Below are positions 1 to 8,517 of a DNA stretch of 64,000 bases, piece by piece; the first letter of the stretch is position 1; each line of letters starts with the position of its first letter. The stretch is from JAOPZW01 sp963851295 (GTDB lineage Bacteria > Actinomycetota > Thermoleophilia > Solirubrobacterales > Solirubrobacteraceae). The stretch spans positions 558,001 through 622,000 of the forward strand of contig CAWKOS010000001.1 in assembly GCA_963851295.1 (NCBI GenBank), read 5' to 3'. Made by a program: the position numbers and the translations under genes. Under the pieces are notes generated by a model. It was not told the origin of the DNA. It was given only the letters and a program-made list of their open reading frames with translations, and made no database searches.

Positions 1-2036
1 TGCACGAGGACCCCGACCGGCTGCGCACGCCGATGGTCCGCGACGCCGGCGGGACGCTGCGCCCGGCGAGCTGGGACGAGGCCTTCGCCGCCATCGACCG
101 CCGCCTGCCGGCGATCCAGGCCGAGCACGGCCACGACGCCGTCGCCGTCTACATCGGCAACCCGACGGCCCACAACCTGGCGTCGCTGCTCTACGGGCGG
201 GTGCTGCTCAAGGCGCTGCGGACGCGCAACATCTTCAGCGCGAGCACCGTCGACCAGTTCCCCAAGCAGGTGGCCTCGGCGCTCATGTTCGGCAGCGGCG
301 CCACCGTCGCCGTCCCCGACGTCGACCGCACCGACCACCTGCTCATCCTCGGCGCCAACCCGCTCGCCTCGCAGGGCAGCCTGCTCACGGCGCCCGACAT
401 GCGCGGGCGCCTGCGCGCGATCCGCGCCCGCGGCGGCAAGGTCGTCGTCGTCGACCCGCGGCGCACGCGGACCGCGCGCGAGGCCGACGAGCACCACTTC
501 ATCCGCCCCGGGACCGATGCGCTGCTGCTGGCCGCGATGGTCCATACGCTCTTCGACGAGGCGCTCGTGGACCCCGGCGCCCTCGCCGACCACGTCGCCG
601 GCCTCGACGCCGTCGGCGAGTTGGCCGCCGGGATCGCGCCCGAGGACGCCGCCGGCGCCTGCGGGATCGCCGCCCCGGAGATCCGCCGCATGGCCCGCGA
701 GCTGGCCGCGGCGCCGAGCGCCGCCGTCTACGGGCGCATCGGCACCACGACACAGCGCTTCGGGACGACGGCGAGCTGGCTCGTCGACATCCTCAACGTC
801 CTCACCGGCAACCTCGACCGCCCCGGCGGCGCGATGTTCCCGCGCCCGGCGACGGGCTCGTCGAACACCTCGGGCGAGCCGGGGCGCGGCCGCGGCGCGG
901 CCTTCGGCCGCTGGAGCAGCCGCGTGCGCGAGATGGGCGAGGTCTTCGGCGAGCTGCCCGCGGCCTGCCTGGCCGAGGAGATCCAGACGCCGGGCGAGGG
1001 CCGGGTCCGCGCGCTGGTCACGGTCGGCGGCAACCCGGCGGTGAGCACGCCCAACAGCGAGCGCCTCGCCGCGGCGATGGAGACGCTCGACTTCATGGTC
1101 AGCGTCGACGTCTACGTCAACGAGACCACGCGCCACGCCGACGTCATCCTCCCCGGGCCCTCGCCGCTGCAGCGCCCGCACTACGACCTCGCGCTGCTGG
1201 GCTTCGCGGTGCGCAACGTCGCCAACTACTCGCCGCCCGCCCTCGGCCTCGACCCCGAGGTGCCCGGCGAGTGGGAGACGCTGCTGCGCCTGGCGGCGAT
1301 CGTCACCGGGCAGGGACCGGATGCCGACGTCGCCGCGCTCGACCGGCTCGTCGCCCTCGACGTCGCGGGCCGCATGGGCGGCGACCCCGAGGAGCTGCTC
1401 GCCGCCGTGGAGCCGCGCGTCGGCCCCGAGCGCCTCCTCGACCTGCGGCTGCGCGGCGGCCCGTACGACCTGACGCTCGCCGACCTCGAGGCGGCGCCCC
1501 ACGGGGTCGACCTCGGCCCGCTCGAGCCGCGCCTCCCCGACGCCCTGCGCACGCCGAGCGGGAAGGTCGAGCTGGCGCCCGAGCCGCTCGTCGCCGACGT
1601 CGCCCGCCTGCACGAGGCGCTGGCCGAGCCGGTCGACGGCGGCATGGTCCTCGTCGGCCGGCGCGACCTGCGCTCCAACAACTCGTGGATGCACAACCTG
1701 CCGACGCTGGTGCGCGGCAAGCCGCGCTGCACCGCCCACGTCCACCCCGACGACGCCGAGCGCCTCGGCCTCGCCGACGGCGAGCCGGCGGTCGTGCGCT
1801 CGCGCGCCGGGGCGGTCGTGATCCCCGTCGAGGTCACCGGCGACGTGATGCCCGGCGTCGTCTCGATCCCGCACGGCTGGGGCCACGACCTCCCCGGCGT
1901 CGACCTGGCGGTCGCCGCCGAGCACGCGGGCACGAACTCCAACGTGCTCAGCGACGAGCTGGTCCTCGAGCCGCTCTCCGGCACCGCCGTGCTCAACGGC
2001 ATCCCGGTCGAGCTGGCGCCCGCTACTGCAGCGTGA
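1..2036 (+). CDS. Molybdopterin-dependent oxidoreductase, 3' part (5' end outside window)
   Basis: The reading frame is open from base 3, so the gene begins upstream; the first ATG at 33 is internal. The visible part holds the molybdopterin oxidoreductase domain (motifs such as LGANPLAS and VVVDPRRTRTA, a large central alpha/beta region) followed by a C-terminal molydopterin-dinucleotide-binding barrel (RSNNSWMHNLP, then HVHPDDAERLGL and SIPHGWGHD). These are typical of the formate dehydrogenase/nitrate reductase (DMSO reductase) superfamily, which uses a Mo- or W-bis-MGD cofactor for two-electron redox chemistry. The N-terminal 4Fe-4S cysteine motif, if present, lies before the window, so the substrate cannot be told. 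The stop codon overlaps the 3' end of the convergent secreted-protein gene by 14 bases. Confidence 0.9.
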   Translation, partial: HEDPDRLRTPMVRDAGGTLRPASWDEAFAAIDRRLPAIQAEHGHDAVAVYIGNPTAHNLASLLYGRVLLKALRTRNIFSASTVDQFPKQVASALMFGSGATVAVPDVDRTDHLLILGANPLASQGSLLTAPDMRGRLRAIRARGGKVVVVDPRRTRTAREADEHHFIRPGTDALLLAAMVHTLFDEALVDPGALADHVAGLDAVGELAAGIAPEDAAGACGIAAPEIRRMARELAAAPSAAVYGRIGTTTQRFGTTASWLVDILNVLTGNLDRPGGAMFPRPATGSSNTSGEPGRGRGAAFGRWSSRVREMGEVFGELPAACLAEEIQTPGEGRVRALVTVGGNPAVSTPNSERLAAAMETLDFMVSVDVYVNETTRHADVILPGPSPLQRPHYDLALLGFAVRNVANYSPPALGLDPEVPGEWETLLRLAAIVTGQGPDADVAALDRLVALDVAGRMGGDPEELLAAVEPRVGPERLLDLRLRGGPYDLTLADLEAAPHGVDLGPLEPRLPDALRTPSGKVELAPEPLVADVARLHEALAEPVDGGMVLVGRRDLRSNNSWMHNLPTLVRGKPRCTAHVHPDDAERLGLADGEPAVVRSRAGAVVIPVEVTGDVMPGVVSIPHGWGHDLPGVDLAVAAEHAGTNSNVLSDELVLEPLSGTAVLNGIPVELAPATAA

Positions 2037-2505
2037 GCGTGTCGGTGCCGTCGCGGGAGGTCAGCGTCCCCCGCGCGCCCGCGTAGGCGCCGGTGCCGCC
2101 CGTCACGGCGACGGTGACCGACGCGCTGCCGCCGATCCGCCCGACGCCCGCCGCGGTGATGGTGCCGTCGGCAAGCGCGTAGGTCGCCTGGCACGAGTAC
2201 AGGGCCTTCTCGATGCTCGCCCCGCGCTTGGCGGCGGCGCACATCAGGTAGCGCGCTCCCGACGCGCCGCCGGCGACCTTCGAGGTGACGATGACCTCGT
2301 CGCCGGGCGTCTCCGGCGAGCGGCTGCTGCGGACCAGCGGCGGCAGGTCGACCGGGGTGATCCTCATGTCGGCGTTCTTCAGGACGAGGGTCCGGCCCGC
2401 GGGCTGCTGGGCCTGTCCGCCGTCGGTCACGACGAGCGCGGCGGTGGTCGCGGCGGCGGCGCTCAGGGCGAGCGCGGCGGCGGCGGTGCGGATGCGGTAG
2501 CTCAT
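2023..2505 (-). CDS. Secreted AOC/dirigent-barrel-like protein 1
   Basis: A 160-residue protein starting at MSYRIRTAAAALAL with a clear signal peptide (Ala/Leu-rich residues 7-25, cleavage near GGQAQQ). The mature part is a predicted small beta-barrel: it ends with VAVTGGTGAYAGARGTL, the motif seen in allene-oxide-cyclase-barrel/dirigent-like proteins. Function in bacteria is not established; a secreted ligand- or surface-binding role is only a guess. It is divergent from a histidine kinase/response regulator operon, and the same three-gene set occurs again at 24.8-27.2 kb with a paralogue of this protein. A longer in-frame extension up to 2796 exists but would remove the signal peptide from the N-terminus, so I chose 2505. 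Confidence 0.75.
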   Translation of the reverse strand: MSYRIRTAAAALALSAAAATTAALVVTDGGQAQQPAGRTLVLKNADMRITPVDLPPLVRSSRSPETPGDEVIVTSKVAGGASGARYLMCAAAKRGASIEKALYSCQATYALADGTITAAGVGRIGGSASVTVAVTGGTGAYAGARGTLTSRDGTDTLTLQ

Positions 2506-2566
2506 GGCGGCGCAGTGTGGAGAGCGCGCCGCGCCGCGACTTCGGCCGCGACGGCGATCTTCGCCC

Positions 2567-2591
2567 TCGGCCGCACGGCCGATGTCCGGCC
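2567..2591. promoter_or_regulatory. Candidate operator shared with the second kinase locus
   Basis: Between the AOC-barrel gene and the kinase gene lies a perfect inverted repeat TCGGCC-GCAC-GGCCGA directly followed by TGTCCGGCC. The equivalent intergenic region at 26581-26605 has the same 25-base block with 21 identities (pattern TCGnnC-GCAC-GGnCGA then TGTCCGnCC). NarL-type regulators bind inverted repeats, so this is a plausible site for the neighbouring regulator. No binding data; inferred from the pairwise match only. Confidence 0.45.
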
Positions 2592-2650
2592 CTGGACGAT
2601 CCCCCATTCGGCCGATTCTCAAGCGCCGCGCCCGGCGGTAGCTTGGCGCG

Positions 2651-3802
2651 ATGAAGGCGAGCGCGTCGCGTCTGGCCCCGCCGCTCCTCGACGCGCTGAT
2701 CGCCGCGGGGCTGGTCGTCGCGGCCGAGCTGGAGGCGATCCTCGAGCCCGTCAGCGTCGCGCGGTGGGTCGACGGCCTCGTCGTGCTCGGCTTCACGGTC
2801 CCGCTCGCGTGGCGCCGGCGGGCGCCGCTGCCCGTGCTGGCGATCGCGGTGGCGACCGTCGTGGTCTACGGCGAGGTCGAGGACGCGGGCTCGCACCAGA
2901 CGCTGATCCTGGCGCTCGCGCTCGCGAGCTTCACCGCGGGCTACGAGCTGCCGCCGCGGCGCGCGTGGGTCGCGCCCGTGCTCATCGTCGTGGCCGACCT
3001 CTTCGCGATCGTCGTCCTCGGCCAGGACGGCGGCGACTTCGTCTTCGTGATGGTCATCTACGTCGGTCCGTGGGCGCTCGCGCAGGCGCTGCGCACGCGC
3101 GGGCACCGCGCCGACGCGCTCGCCGCGCGGGCCGAGCGGCTCGAGGCCGAGCGCGAGCGCAGCGAGGCGAAGGCGGCCGAGGCCGAGCGGGCGCGGATCG
3201 CGCGCGAGCTGCACGACGTCGTCTCGCACTCGATCAGCGTCATCGCCGTGCAGTCGCAGGCCATCCGGCGCCGGCTCGGGCCCGAGCACGAGCGCGAGGC
3301 CGCCGACCTCGCCGGCGTGGAGACGGCGGCGCGCCAGGCGATGGCCGAGATGCGCCGGCTCCTCGGGGTGCTGCGCGCCGACGGCGAGCGGCTGCCGCTC
3401 GCGCCCAACCCCGGGCTCGCGCAGCTCCCGCGGCTCGTCGAGCAGGTGCGCGGCTCCGGCCTCGACGTCGAGGTCAGCGTGACGGGGCAGCCGCTGCCGC
3501 TGCCGCCCGGCGTCGACCTCGCCGCGTACCGGATCGTGCAGGAGGCGCTCACCAACGCCATCAAGCACGCGCGCAGCGCCCGCGCCACGGTCGAGGTCCG
3601 CTACGACGGCGGCGCCATCGCGCTCACCGTCACCGACGACGGGACGGGGCCCAACGGCGACGGGCGCAACGGCGGCCACGGGCTGCTCGGGATGCGCGAG
3701 CGGGTCTCGCTCTACGGCGGGACCCTGGAGACCGGGGCCGCGCGCGAGGGCGGCTTCCGCGTGCACGCCGTGCTGCCCGTGCAGGCAGGCGAGGTCGCGT
3801 GA
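2651..3802 (+). CDS. Sensor histidine kinase (NarL-partner type, HisKA_3)
   Basis: A 383-residue membrane kinase. Residues about 10-145 form five or six hydrophobic segments without a large extracytoplasmic loop, so it probably senses a membrane or membrane-soluble signal. The HisKA_3 dimerisation helix carries ARELHDVVSHSIS with the phospho-accepting His at 188, followed by an HATPase_c domain (TNAIKHA, VTDDGTGP, GHGLLGMRERV). It overlaps the response regulator by 4 bases (GTGA), so the two are co-translated and cognate. A TAGCTT hexamer (2639-2644) lies 6 nt before the ATG, which suggests a leaderless transcript. The whole unit resembles the kinase at 25.4 kb. Confidence 0.9.
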   Translation: MKASASRLAPPLLDALIAAGLVVAAELEAILEPVSVARWVDGLVVLGFTVPLAWRRRAPLPVLAIAVATVVVYGEVEDAGSHQTLILALALASFTAGYELPPRRAWVAPVLIVVADLFAIVVLGQDGGDFVFVMVIYVGPWALAQALRTRGHRADALAARAERLEAERERSEAKAAEAERARIARELHDVVSHSISVIAVQSQAIRRRLGPEHEREAADLAGVETAARQAMAEMRRLLGVLRADGERLPLAPNPGLAQLPRLVEQVRGSGLDVEVSVTGQPLPLPPGVDLAAYRIVQEALTNAIKHARSARATVEVRYDGGAIALTVTDDGTGPNGDGRNGGHGLLGMRERVSLYGGTLETGAAREGGFRVHAVLPVQAGEVA

Positions 3803-4470
3803 TCACGGTCGTCCTCGCCGACGACCAGGGCATGGTCCGCGCAGGCCTGCGCTCGCTGCTGGAGGCCGACCCGGAGATCAGCGTGGTGGGCGAGGCCGCC
3901 GACGGGCTGGCCGCGATCGACGAGGTCCGCCGGCGACGGCCGGACGTCGTGCTCATGGACATCCGCATGCCCGAGCTCGACGGCCTCTCGGCCACGCGGG
4001 AGCTGATCGCCGAGCGGCCGGACCTGCGCGTGCTCGCGCTGACGACCTTCGACCTCGACGAGTACGTCTTCGAGGCGCTGCGCGCCGGGGCCAGCGGCTT
4101 CCTGCTCAAGGACGCGCCCGCCGAGGAGCTCACGCGCGCGATCCACGTGCTCGCGCAGGGCGACGCCCTGCTGGCGCCCGCGGTGACGCGGCGGATCGTG
4201 GAGGCCTTCGTCGCGCTGCCCGCGCCCGAGCCCGCGCCCGACCTCGAGGACCTCAGCCCGCGCGAGGTCGAGGTGCTGCGGCTGCTCGCGGCCGGGTGCT
4301 CGAACGCGCAGATCGCCGACGAGCTCGTGGTCTCCGACGCGACGGTCAAGACCCACGTGAGCAACCTCCTGGCCAAGCTGCGGCTGCGCGACCGTGTCCA
4401 TGCGGTGATCTACGCCTACGAGTGCGGCCTCGTGCGCCCCGGGAGCAACCCGCCGGTGCGCCGGGGCTAG
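3799..4470 (+). CDS. NarL/FixJ-family response regulator 1
   Basis: A 223-residue protein starting at GTG. N-terminal receiver domain: acidic DD pair at 8-9, phospho-acceptor Asp54 (VLMDIRMPELDG), switch Thr in LALTTFD and conserved Lys in LLKD. C-terminal LuxR-type HTH (LSPREVEVLRLLAAGCSNAQIADELVVSDATVKTH written in parts: LSPREVEVL, ATVKTHVSNLL). All active residues are present. It is the partner of the kinase just upstream and the likely regulator of this locus and of the divergent secreted barrel gene. It abuts the convergent emfourin gene with no spacing. Confidence 0.92.
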   Translation: MITVVLADDQGMVRAGLRSLLEADPEISVVGEAADGLAAIDEVRRRRPDVVLMDIRMPELDGLSATRELIAERPDLRVLALTTFDLDEYVFEALRAGASGFLLKDAPAEELTRAIHVLAQGDALLAPAVTRRIVEAFVALPAPEPAPDLEDLSPREVEVLRLLAAGCSNAQIADELVVSDATVKTHVSNLLAKLRLRDRVHAVIYAYECGLVRPGSNPPVRRG

Positions 4471-4797
4471 CTAGGCGCCCGGCGGCGCGACGGACTGGGC
4501 CTTCTCCGGCGCCGAGTCCACCCACGCGATCAGCTTGCGGACCGGTTCGGGCAGCGTGCTCTCGGTCGCGTGGTAGGTGTGCGTGGCGCCGTCGTCGTCC
4601 TGCACCTCGAGCTGGTAGGCGAGCTCGTCAGGATAGGCCGAGGGAGGCGGGGGCGAGCCTGCCGTGCCCAGCAGGCCCGCCTGATCCACCTTCGCTCGCA
4701 GCTCCTGCGCCCGTTCCGCCGGCAAGGCGTCGGAGGCGAGCTCGGTGCGGGTCACCAGCCCGGGCAACCCGCCACCGCGCGTGACGGAGAGCTTCAT
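4471..4797 (-). CDS. Emfourin-type protealysin inhibitor
   Basis: A 108-residue cytosolic-looking protein without signal peptide. It matches the emfourin pattern: N-terminal MKLSVTRGGGLPGL strand, DALPAERAQELRAKVDQAGL helix, then YQLEVQDDDGATHTYHA and a C-terminal helix PVRKLIAWVDSA. Emfourins are slow tight-binding inhibitors of protealysin-like M4 peptidases and are encoded next to them. Here it lies 16 bases downstream of such a peptidase on the same strand, so they form an operon. Assignment by motif memory and context. Confidence 0.8.
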   Translation of the reverse strand: MKLSVTRGGGLPGLVTRTELASDALPAERAQELRAKVDQAGLLGTAGSPPPPSAYPDELAYQLEVQDDDGATHTYHATESTLPEPVRKLIAWVDSAPEKAQSVAPPGA

Positions 4798-4813
4798 CGC
4801 CCTCCGATCGTAG

Positions 4814-5953
4814 TCAGCTCCCGGTCCCGGCCGCGGCCTTGACCTCGACCTCGACGGTCTGCCACGCCTTCTGGACGGCCTCGTGCTCGGGGCTGCCGTC
4901 GCCGAAGAGGTCGGAGGCCACGGTCACCGTCGCCGCGGCGGCGTCGCTGAACTCCGAGGTCGGCTTGAGCTGCTGGGTGAGCGTGACGTACCAGATGCGT
5001 CCGGCCTTGTCCCAGGCGTTGCCCCCGAGCTCCGTCGCCACGAGGAAGAAGGCGTGGTTGGGGATGCCCGAGTTGATGTGGACGCCGCCGTTGTCATGGC
5101 CCGGGAGGTTGTCGTTGGGCAGGTCCACGTAGTCGCTCATCTTCGCCGGCTGGTTGTCGCCGCTGAACGCGGTGCCCGGCGCCTTCATCGAGCGCAGCGC
5201 CTTGCCCAGCGACGGGACGAGCGTGTCCTCGCCGATGAGCCAGTCGGCCTGGTCGGCGGTCTGCCCCAGCGAGTACTGCTTGACGAGCGAGCCGAAGACG
5301 TCGGACATCGACTCGTTGAGCGCCCCCGACTGGCCGCGGTACTGCAGCCCGGCCGTGAACTGGGTGACGCCGTGGGTCATCTCGTGGCCGATGACGTCGA
5401 GCGACTTCGTCAGGGCGCCCTCCTGGAAGATCTGACCGCTGCCGTCGCCGTAGACCATCTGCCCGCCGTTCCAGAAGGCGTTGTCGAACTTGACGCCGTA
5501 GTGGACGGTCGAGATCAGCTCGAGCCCGTGGTCGTCGAGGCTGTCGCGGTCGAAGATGTCCTTGTAGAAGTCGTAGGTCTTGTCGGCGCCGTCGTAGGCC
5601 TCGTTGACGGAGTCGTCGCTGCTGTCCGGATCGCCCTCGCCGCGGACCTTGTCGCCCGGCAGGTCGCCTTCGCCGCCGTGGTGGATGTCGTACACCGTCC
5701 GGCGCTCGCCGGCCGGCGGCGCCACGAACGCGATGTCATGGATGCCGACGTTGAGCTCGCGCATGACCTTGCCGACCAGGGCACGCCGGGCGCGGATCGT
5801 GGCCGACGTCCCCAGCGCGTTGACGGCCGCCTCGCGCTGCTCGGGCGTCCCTTCGATCGCCACTCTCGCGAGCAGGTCAGGTGGAGCTATGAAGCAGCAC
5901 GGCGGATGGCCCGTGCCCCCTTCGACGCTCGGATGGTGCTCGGCGTGCTGCAT
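4814..5953 (-). CDS. Protealysin-like M4 metallopeptidase
   Basis: A 379-residue thermolysin-family zinc protease. The start chosen gives MQHAEHHPSVEG and has a GAGGGGG Shine-Dalgarno close upstream; an in-frame extension to 6028 adds nothing family-like. The short N-terminal propeptide (CCFIAPPDLLARVA around 19-31) is typical of protealysins rather than of exported thermolysins, and no signal peptide is seen. Zinc motif HEMTH at 190-194, third ligand Glu214 in ALNESMSDVFG, and the later catalytic His in HINSGIPNHAF are present, so it should be active. Protealysins act inside the cell or leave by an unclear route; the following emfourin gene probably holds the enzyme in check. Confidence 0.93.
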   Translation of the reverse strand: MQHAEHHPSVEGGTGHPPCCFIAPPDLLARVAIEGTPEQREAAVNALGTSATIRARRALVGKVMRELNVGIHDIAFVAPPAGERRTVYDIHHGGEGDLPGDKVRGEGDPDSSDDSVNEAYDGADKTYDFYKDIFDRDSLDDHGLELISTVHYGVKFDNAFWNGGQMVYGDGSGQIFQEGALTKSLDVIGHEMTHGVTQFTAGLQYRGQSGALNESMSDVFGSLVKQYSLGQTADQADWLIGEDTLVPSLGKALRSMKAPGTAFSGDNQPAKMSDYVDLPNDNLPGHDNGGVHINSGIPNHAFFLVATELGGNAWDKAGRIWYVTLTQQLKPTSEFSDAAAATVTVASDLFGDGSPEHEAVQKAWQTVEVEVKAAAGTGS

Positions 5954-6080
5954 CGCTGCCCCCTCGGTCGTATGACCTGCCGGTTTGCTGGACCTCCCTC
6001 TGCGATCGTGGAGCCCGGCGGGGCGCACGAGGTACGACGTGGCAGGCTTTGTTCAGCTTCGCGTGCGCAAGCGATCGTGC

Positions 6081-6110
6081 TTGACGCAGCCTGTGGCGCC
6101 CACGTAGCGT
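6081..6110 (+). promoter_or_regulatory. Candidate sigma-70-type promoter, leaderless
   Basis: TTGACG at 6081-6086 and TAGCGT at 6105-6110 are separated by 18 bases. The ATG of the FAD enzyme begins 6 bases after the hexamer, where transcription would be expected to start, and no Shine-Dalgarno is visible, so the mRNA is probably leaderless. Confidence 0.5.
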
Positions 6111-6116
6111 CGGGAC

Positions 6117-7817
6117 ATGGCTGGGACGGTCGCGGTCCTCGGCGGCGGCGTGGGAGGGCTCTCGGCCGCGCACGAGCTGGCCGAGCGCGGCTTCTCGGTG
6201 ACGGTCTACGAGGCCCGCGACCGCTTCGGGGGCAAGGCGCGCAGCTACGGCGCCCCGGGGACGGGCACCGGCGGGCGCGCCGACCTCCCGGCCGAGCACG
6301 GCTTTCGCTTCTTCCCGGGCTTCTACCGCCACCTGCCCGACACGATGCGGCGCATCCCCGGGCCGCGCCCCGGCGGCCACGTCTTCGACGAGCTCGTCGC
6401 CGCCGACATGCTGATGATCGCGCGCGAGGACGGCGCCAACGAGCTGATCGCCCCCGCCCACGCCCCGGCCTCGCTCGAGGACTTCGCCTCGGTCACGCGC
6501 TTCATCGTCGCCTGCATGACCGAGCTGGGCATCCGGCCCGACGAGCAGGCGTTCTTCGTCGATCGGCTGCTCGTGCTGCTCACGAGCTGCGACGAGCGTC
6601 GCTTCGGGCAGTGGGAGCGCCAGTCGTGGTGGGCGTTCGTCGACGCCGAGCACCACTCGGTGGGCTTTCGCAAGTTCCTGGCCGACGGCCTGACGCGCAC
6701 GCTCGTGGCCGCCCAGGCGCACGAGATGAGCGCCCGCACCGGCGGCTACATCCTGCTGCAGCTCTTCTTCGACCTCGCCCGCGTCGGCGGACGCGCCGAC
6801 CGCCTGCTCGACGCGCCCACCAGCGAGGCCTGGATCGACCCGTGGGTGGAGCACCTGCGCTCCGCCGGCGTCGACCTGCGCGACGGGAGCGCGGTCGTCG
6901 GCATCGGCTGCGAGCACGGGCGGATCACCGGCGTGACCGTCGAGCGCGCGGGCACGCCGGCGGCGGTGACGGCCGACCACTACGTGGCGGCGATGCCCGT
7001 CGAGCAGCTCGTCAAGCTGCTCAGCCCGTCGCTGATCGCCGCCGAGCCGGCCCTCGCGGGCCTGCACCTGCTGCGCACGCGCTGGATGAACGGGCTGATG
7101 CTGTACCTGCGCCGCGACGTCCCCGTCGTGGCCGGCCACACGATCTACACGGACTCCGAGTGGGCGCTGACCTCGATCTCCCAGCGCCAGTTCTGGCCGC
7201 GCGTGGACTTCGCGGCGCTCGGCGACGGCCAGGTCGCCGGGATCCTGTCGGTCGACGTCTCCGACTGGGAGCACGTCGCCCGGCGCCTCGGCAAGGTGGC
7301 CTCGACGTGCACGGCGCAGGAGATCGCCGACGAGTGCTGGGCCCAGCTCAAGGACCACCTCAACGACGGCCCCACCCCGGTCCTCGCCGACGACAACCTC
7401 CACAGCTGGTTCCTCGACGAGGACATCACCTTCCCCAACCCGAGCGCCGCGGCGAACGCCGAGCCGCTGCTGGTCAACATCGCCGGCTCGTGGGACAACC
7501 GGCCCGAGGCGGTGACGCGGATCCCCAACCTCTTCGTCGCCTCCGACTTCGTGCGCACCAACACCGACCTCGCGACGATGGAGGGCGCCAACGAGGCCGC
7601 GCGGCGAGCGGTCAACGGGATCCTCGACGCCACCCGCTCGAGCGCGGCGCGGTGCGCGGTCTGGAAGCTCCAGGAGCCCGCGGTCTTCGCCCCCGCCCGC
7701 GCCCTGGACCGCCTGCGCTGGAGGCTCTTCCACCGGCCGGCGAAGGCGCCGGTGCGCGTGACCGCGGGCGGCGACCTCGAGCCCGTCGGGCTCATCGGGC
7801 GGATGGTGACACGCTAG
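6117..7817 (+). CDS. FAD-dependent amine-oxidase-fold oxidoreductase (phytoene/hydroxysqualene dehydrogenase-like)
   Basis: A 566-residue protein with an N-terminal dinucleotide-binding motif VAVLGGGVGGLSAAHELAERG followed by VTVYEARDRFGGKARS, the usual start of flavin amine oxidases and carotenoid desaturases. EHGFRFFPGFYRHLPDT is a motif I associate with a large actinobacterial branch often labelled hydroxysqualene dehydroxylase or NAD(P)-binding protein. The C-terminal FAD motif DFVRTNTDLATMEGANEAARRAVNGI is present. No squalene or carotenoid synthase gene lies nearby, so the substrate is unknown. It stands alone between the divergent M4 protease and the convergent toxin gene. Confidence 0.8.
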   Translation: MAGTVAVLGGGVGGLSAAHELAERGFSVTVYEARDRFGGKARSYGAPGTGTGGRADLPAEHGFRFFPGFYRHLPDTMRRIPGPRPGGHVFDELVAADMLMIAREDGANELIAPAHAPASLEDFASVTRFIVACMTELGIRPDEQAFFVDRLLVLLTSCDERRFGQWERQSWWAFVDAEHHSVGFRKFLADGLTRTLVAAQAHEMSARTGGYILLQLFFDLARVGGRADRLLDAPTSEAWIDPWVEHLRSAGVDLRDGSAVVGIGCEHGRITGVTVERAGTPAAVTADHYVAAMPVEQLVKLLSPSLIAAEPALAGLHLLRTRWMNGLMLYLRRDVPVVAGHTIYTDSEWALTSISQRQFWPRVDFAALGDGQVAGILSVDVSDWEHVARRLGKVASTCTAQEIADECWAQLKDHLNDGPTPVLADDNLHSWFLDEDITFPNPSAAANAEPLLVNIAGSWDNRPEAVTRIPNLFVASDFVRTNTDLATMEGANEAARRAVNGILDATRSSAARCAVWKLQEPAVFAPARALDRLRWRLFHRPAKAPVRVTAGGDLEPVGLIGRMVTR

Positions 7818-7827
7818 GCGTCGTCAG

Positions 7828-8241
7828 TCAGCGGAAGAGACGGACGCGGGCGGGGCCGAGCGACGCCCGCGCGCGGTCGGCGAGGCCGGCGTCGCTCGTC
7901 AGCAGGACGGGGTCCGGGAGCGCCTCGGCCAGCGCGAGGTAGGCGGCGTCGTAGGCGGTCAGGGCGGCGCGCAGCTCCCAGATGCGCTCGCCCAGCGGCG
8001 CGTGCGGGTGGCGCGTGAGCCGCACGCGGGCGAGGTCGAAGGCGGCCTCCGTGGCCCGCGCGTCGCTGATCGCGCCGCTGCCGGCGAGCCGCCGCAGGGC
8101 GTTCAGCGTCTCCGGCTCGACGAGCTCCGGCGCGTGCATCGGCTCGTGCTCGTGCCCCGCGAGCTCGGCGTCGAGCGCGTCGAGCGTCGGCGGCCGACCG
8201 AGCAGGAAGTCGGTCAGGACGCTCGCGTCGACCACGATCAC
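7828..8241 (-). CDS. PIN-domain toxin (VapC family)
   Basis: A 137-residue PIN protein: MIVVDASVLTDFLL (first acidic Asp5), an internal acidic residue region, LTAYDAAYLALAE and LLTSDAGLADRA supplying the remaining conserved Asp residues of the metal-dependent RNase site. It overlaps the upstream antitoxin gene by 4 bases. VapC toxins usually cut tRNA or rRNA; the target here is unknown. Confidence 0.88.
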   Translation of the reverse strand: MIVVDASVLTDFLLGRPPTLDALDAELAGHEHEPMHAPELVEPETLNALRRLAGSGAISDARATEAAFDLARVRLTRHPHAPLGERIWELRAALTAYDAAYLALAEALPDPVLLTSDAGLADRARASLGPARVRLFR

Positions 8242-8462
8242 CGCCGGTCGCGCTCCTTGCGGATGAGCTTGGCGCTCGACGGCCCGGTGTAGGGGGTGCG
8301 CTCGCGGATGCGCTGGGCGAGCTCCGGCACCGCGGGGACGCTCGCGATCTCGCTCATGCGCGCGAGCAGGAACTCGTTCAGCGACTGGCCCGCGAGCGCG
8401 GCCTGGGCCTTCAGCCGCCGATGCACGTCATCGGGGAGGTCGCGGACCTGCACGTTGGCCAT
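8238..8462 (-). CDS. Ribbon-helix-helix antitoxin (FitA/VapB type)
   Basis: A 74-residue protein. ANVQVRDLPDDVHRRLKAQAALAGQ with SLNEFLLARM is the FitA-type ribbon-helix-helix DNA-binding fold, and the C-terminal part (AQRIRERTPYTG) would wrap the PIN toxin. I chose the ATG at 8462 over the GTG two codons upstream because GAGTGG lies in front of it. It precedes and overlaps the toxin gene, and a palindromic AT-richer block just upstream is a likely autoregulatory site. Confidence 0.85.
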   Translation of the reverse strand: MANVQVRDLPDDVHRRLKAQAALAGQSLNEFLLARMSEIASVPAVPELAQRIRERTPYTGPSSAKLIRKERDRR

Positions 8463-8481
8463 GACCACTCATGATAGCAAA

Positions 8482-8511
8482 ATGCATGTCGACAATGCGT
8501 TGTGCATGCAT
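8482..8511. promoter_or_regulatory. Candidate operator of the toxin-antitoxin operon
   Basis: Two ATGCAT hexamers (8482-8487 and 8506-8511) flank the perfect inverted repeat ACAA-TGCG-TTGT (8492-8503). The block is unusually AT-rich for this genome and sits 20-50 bases before the antitoxin start, where RHH antitoxins normally bind. Confidence 0.45.
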
Positions 8512-8517
8512 GACGCG

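Noticed and set aside
1226..3766. Long minus-strand reading frame of 846 codons
   Set aside because: It runs antisense through three well-supported genes and has only Arg/Ala/Pro/Gly-rich sequence; long shadow frames are normal at this GC content.
2651..3802. Kinase considered as the missing PhoR
   Set aside because: It is a HisKA_3/NarL-type kinase with its own NarL-type regulator; PhoR kinases are of another class.
4883..7942. Long plus-strand reading frame of 1019 codons
   Set aside because: Antisense to the M4 protease and out of frame with the FAD enzyme; no family motif.
8238..8462. Toxin-antitoxin pair as part of a defence island
   Set aside because: No restriction, CBASS, Abi or phage genes nearby; an isolated VapBC-type pair.
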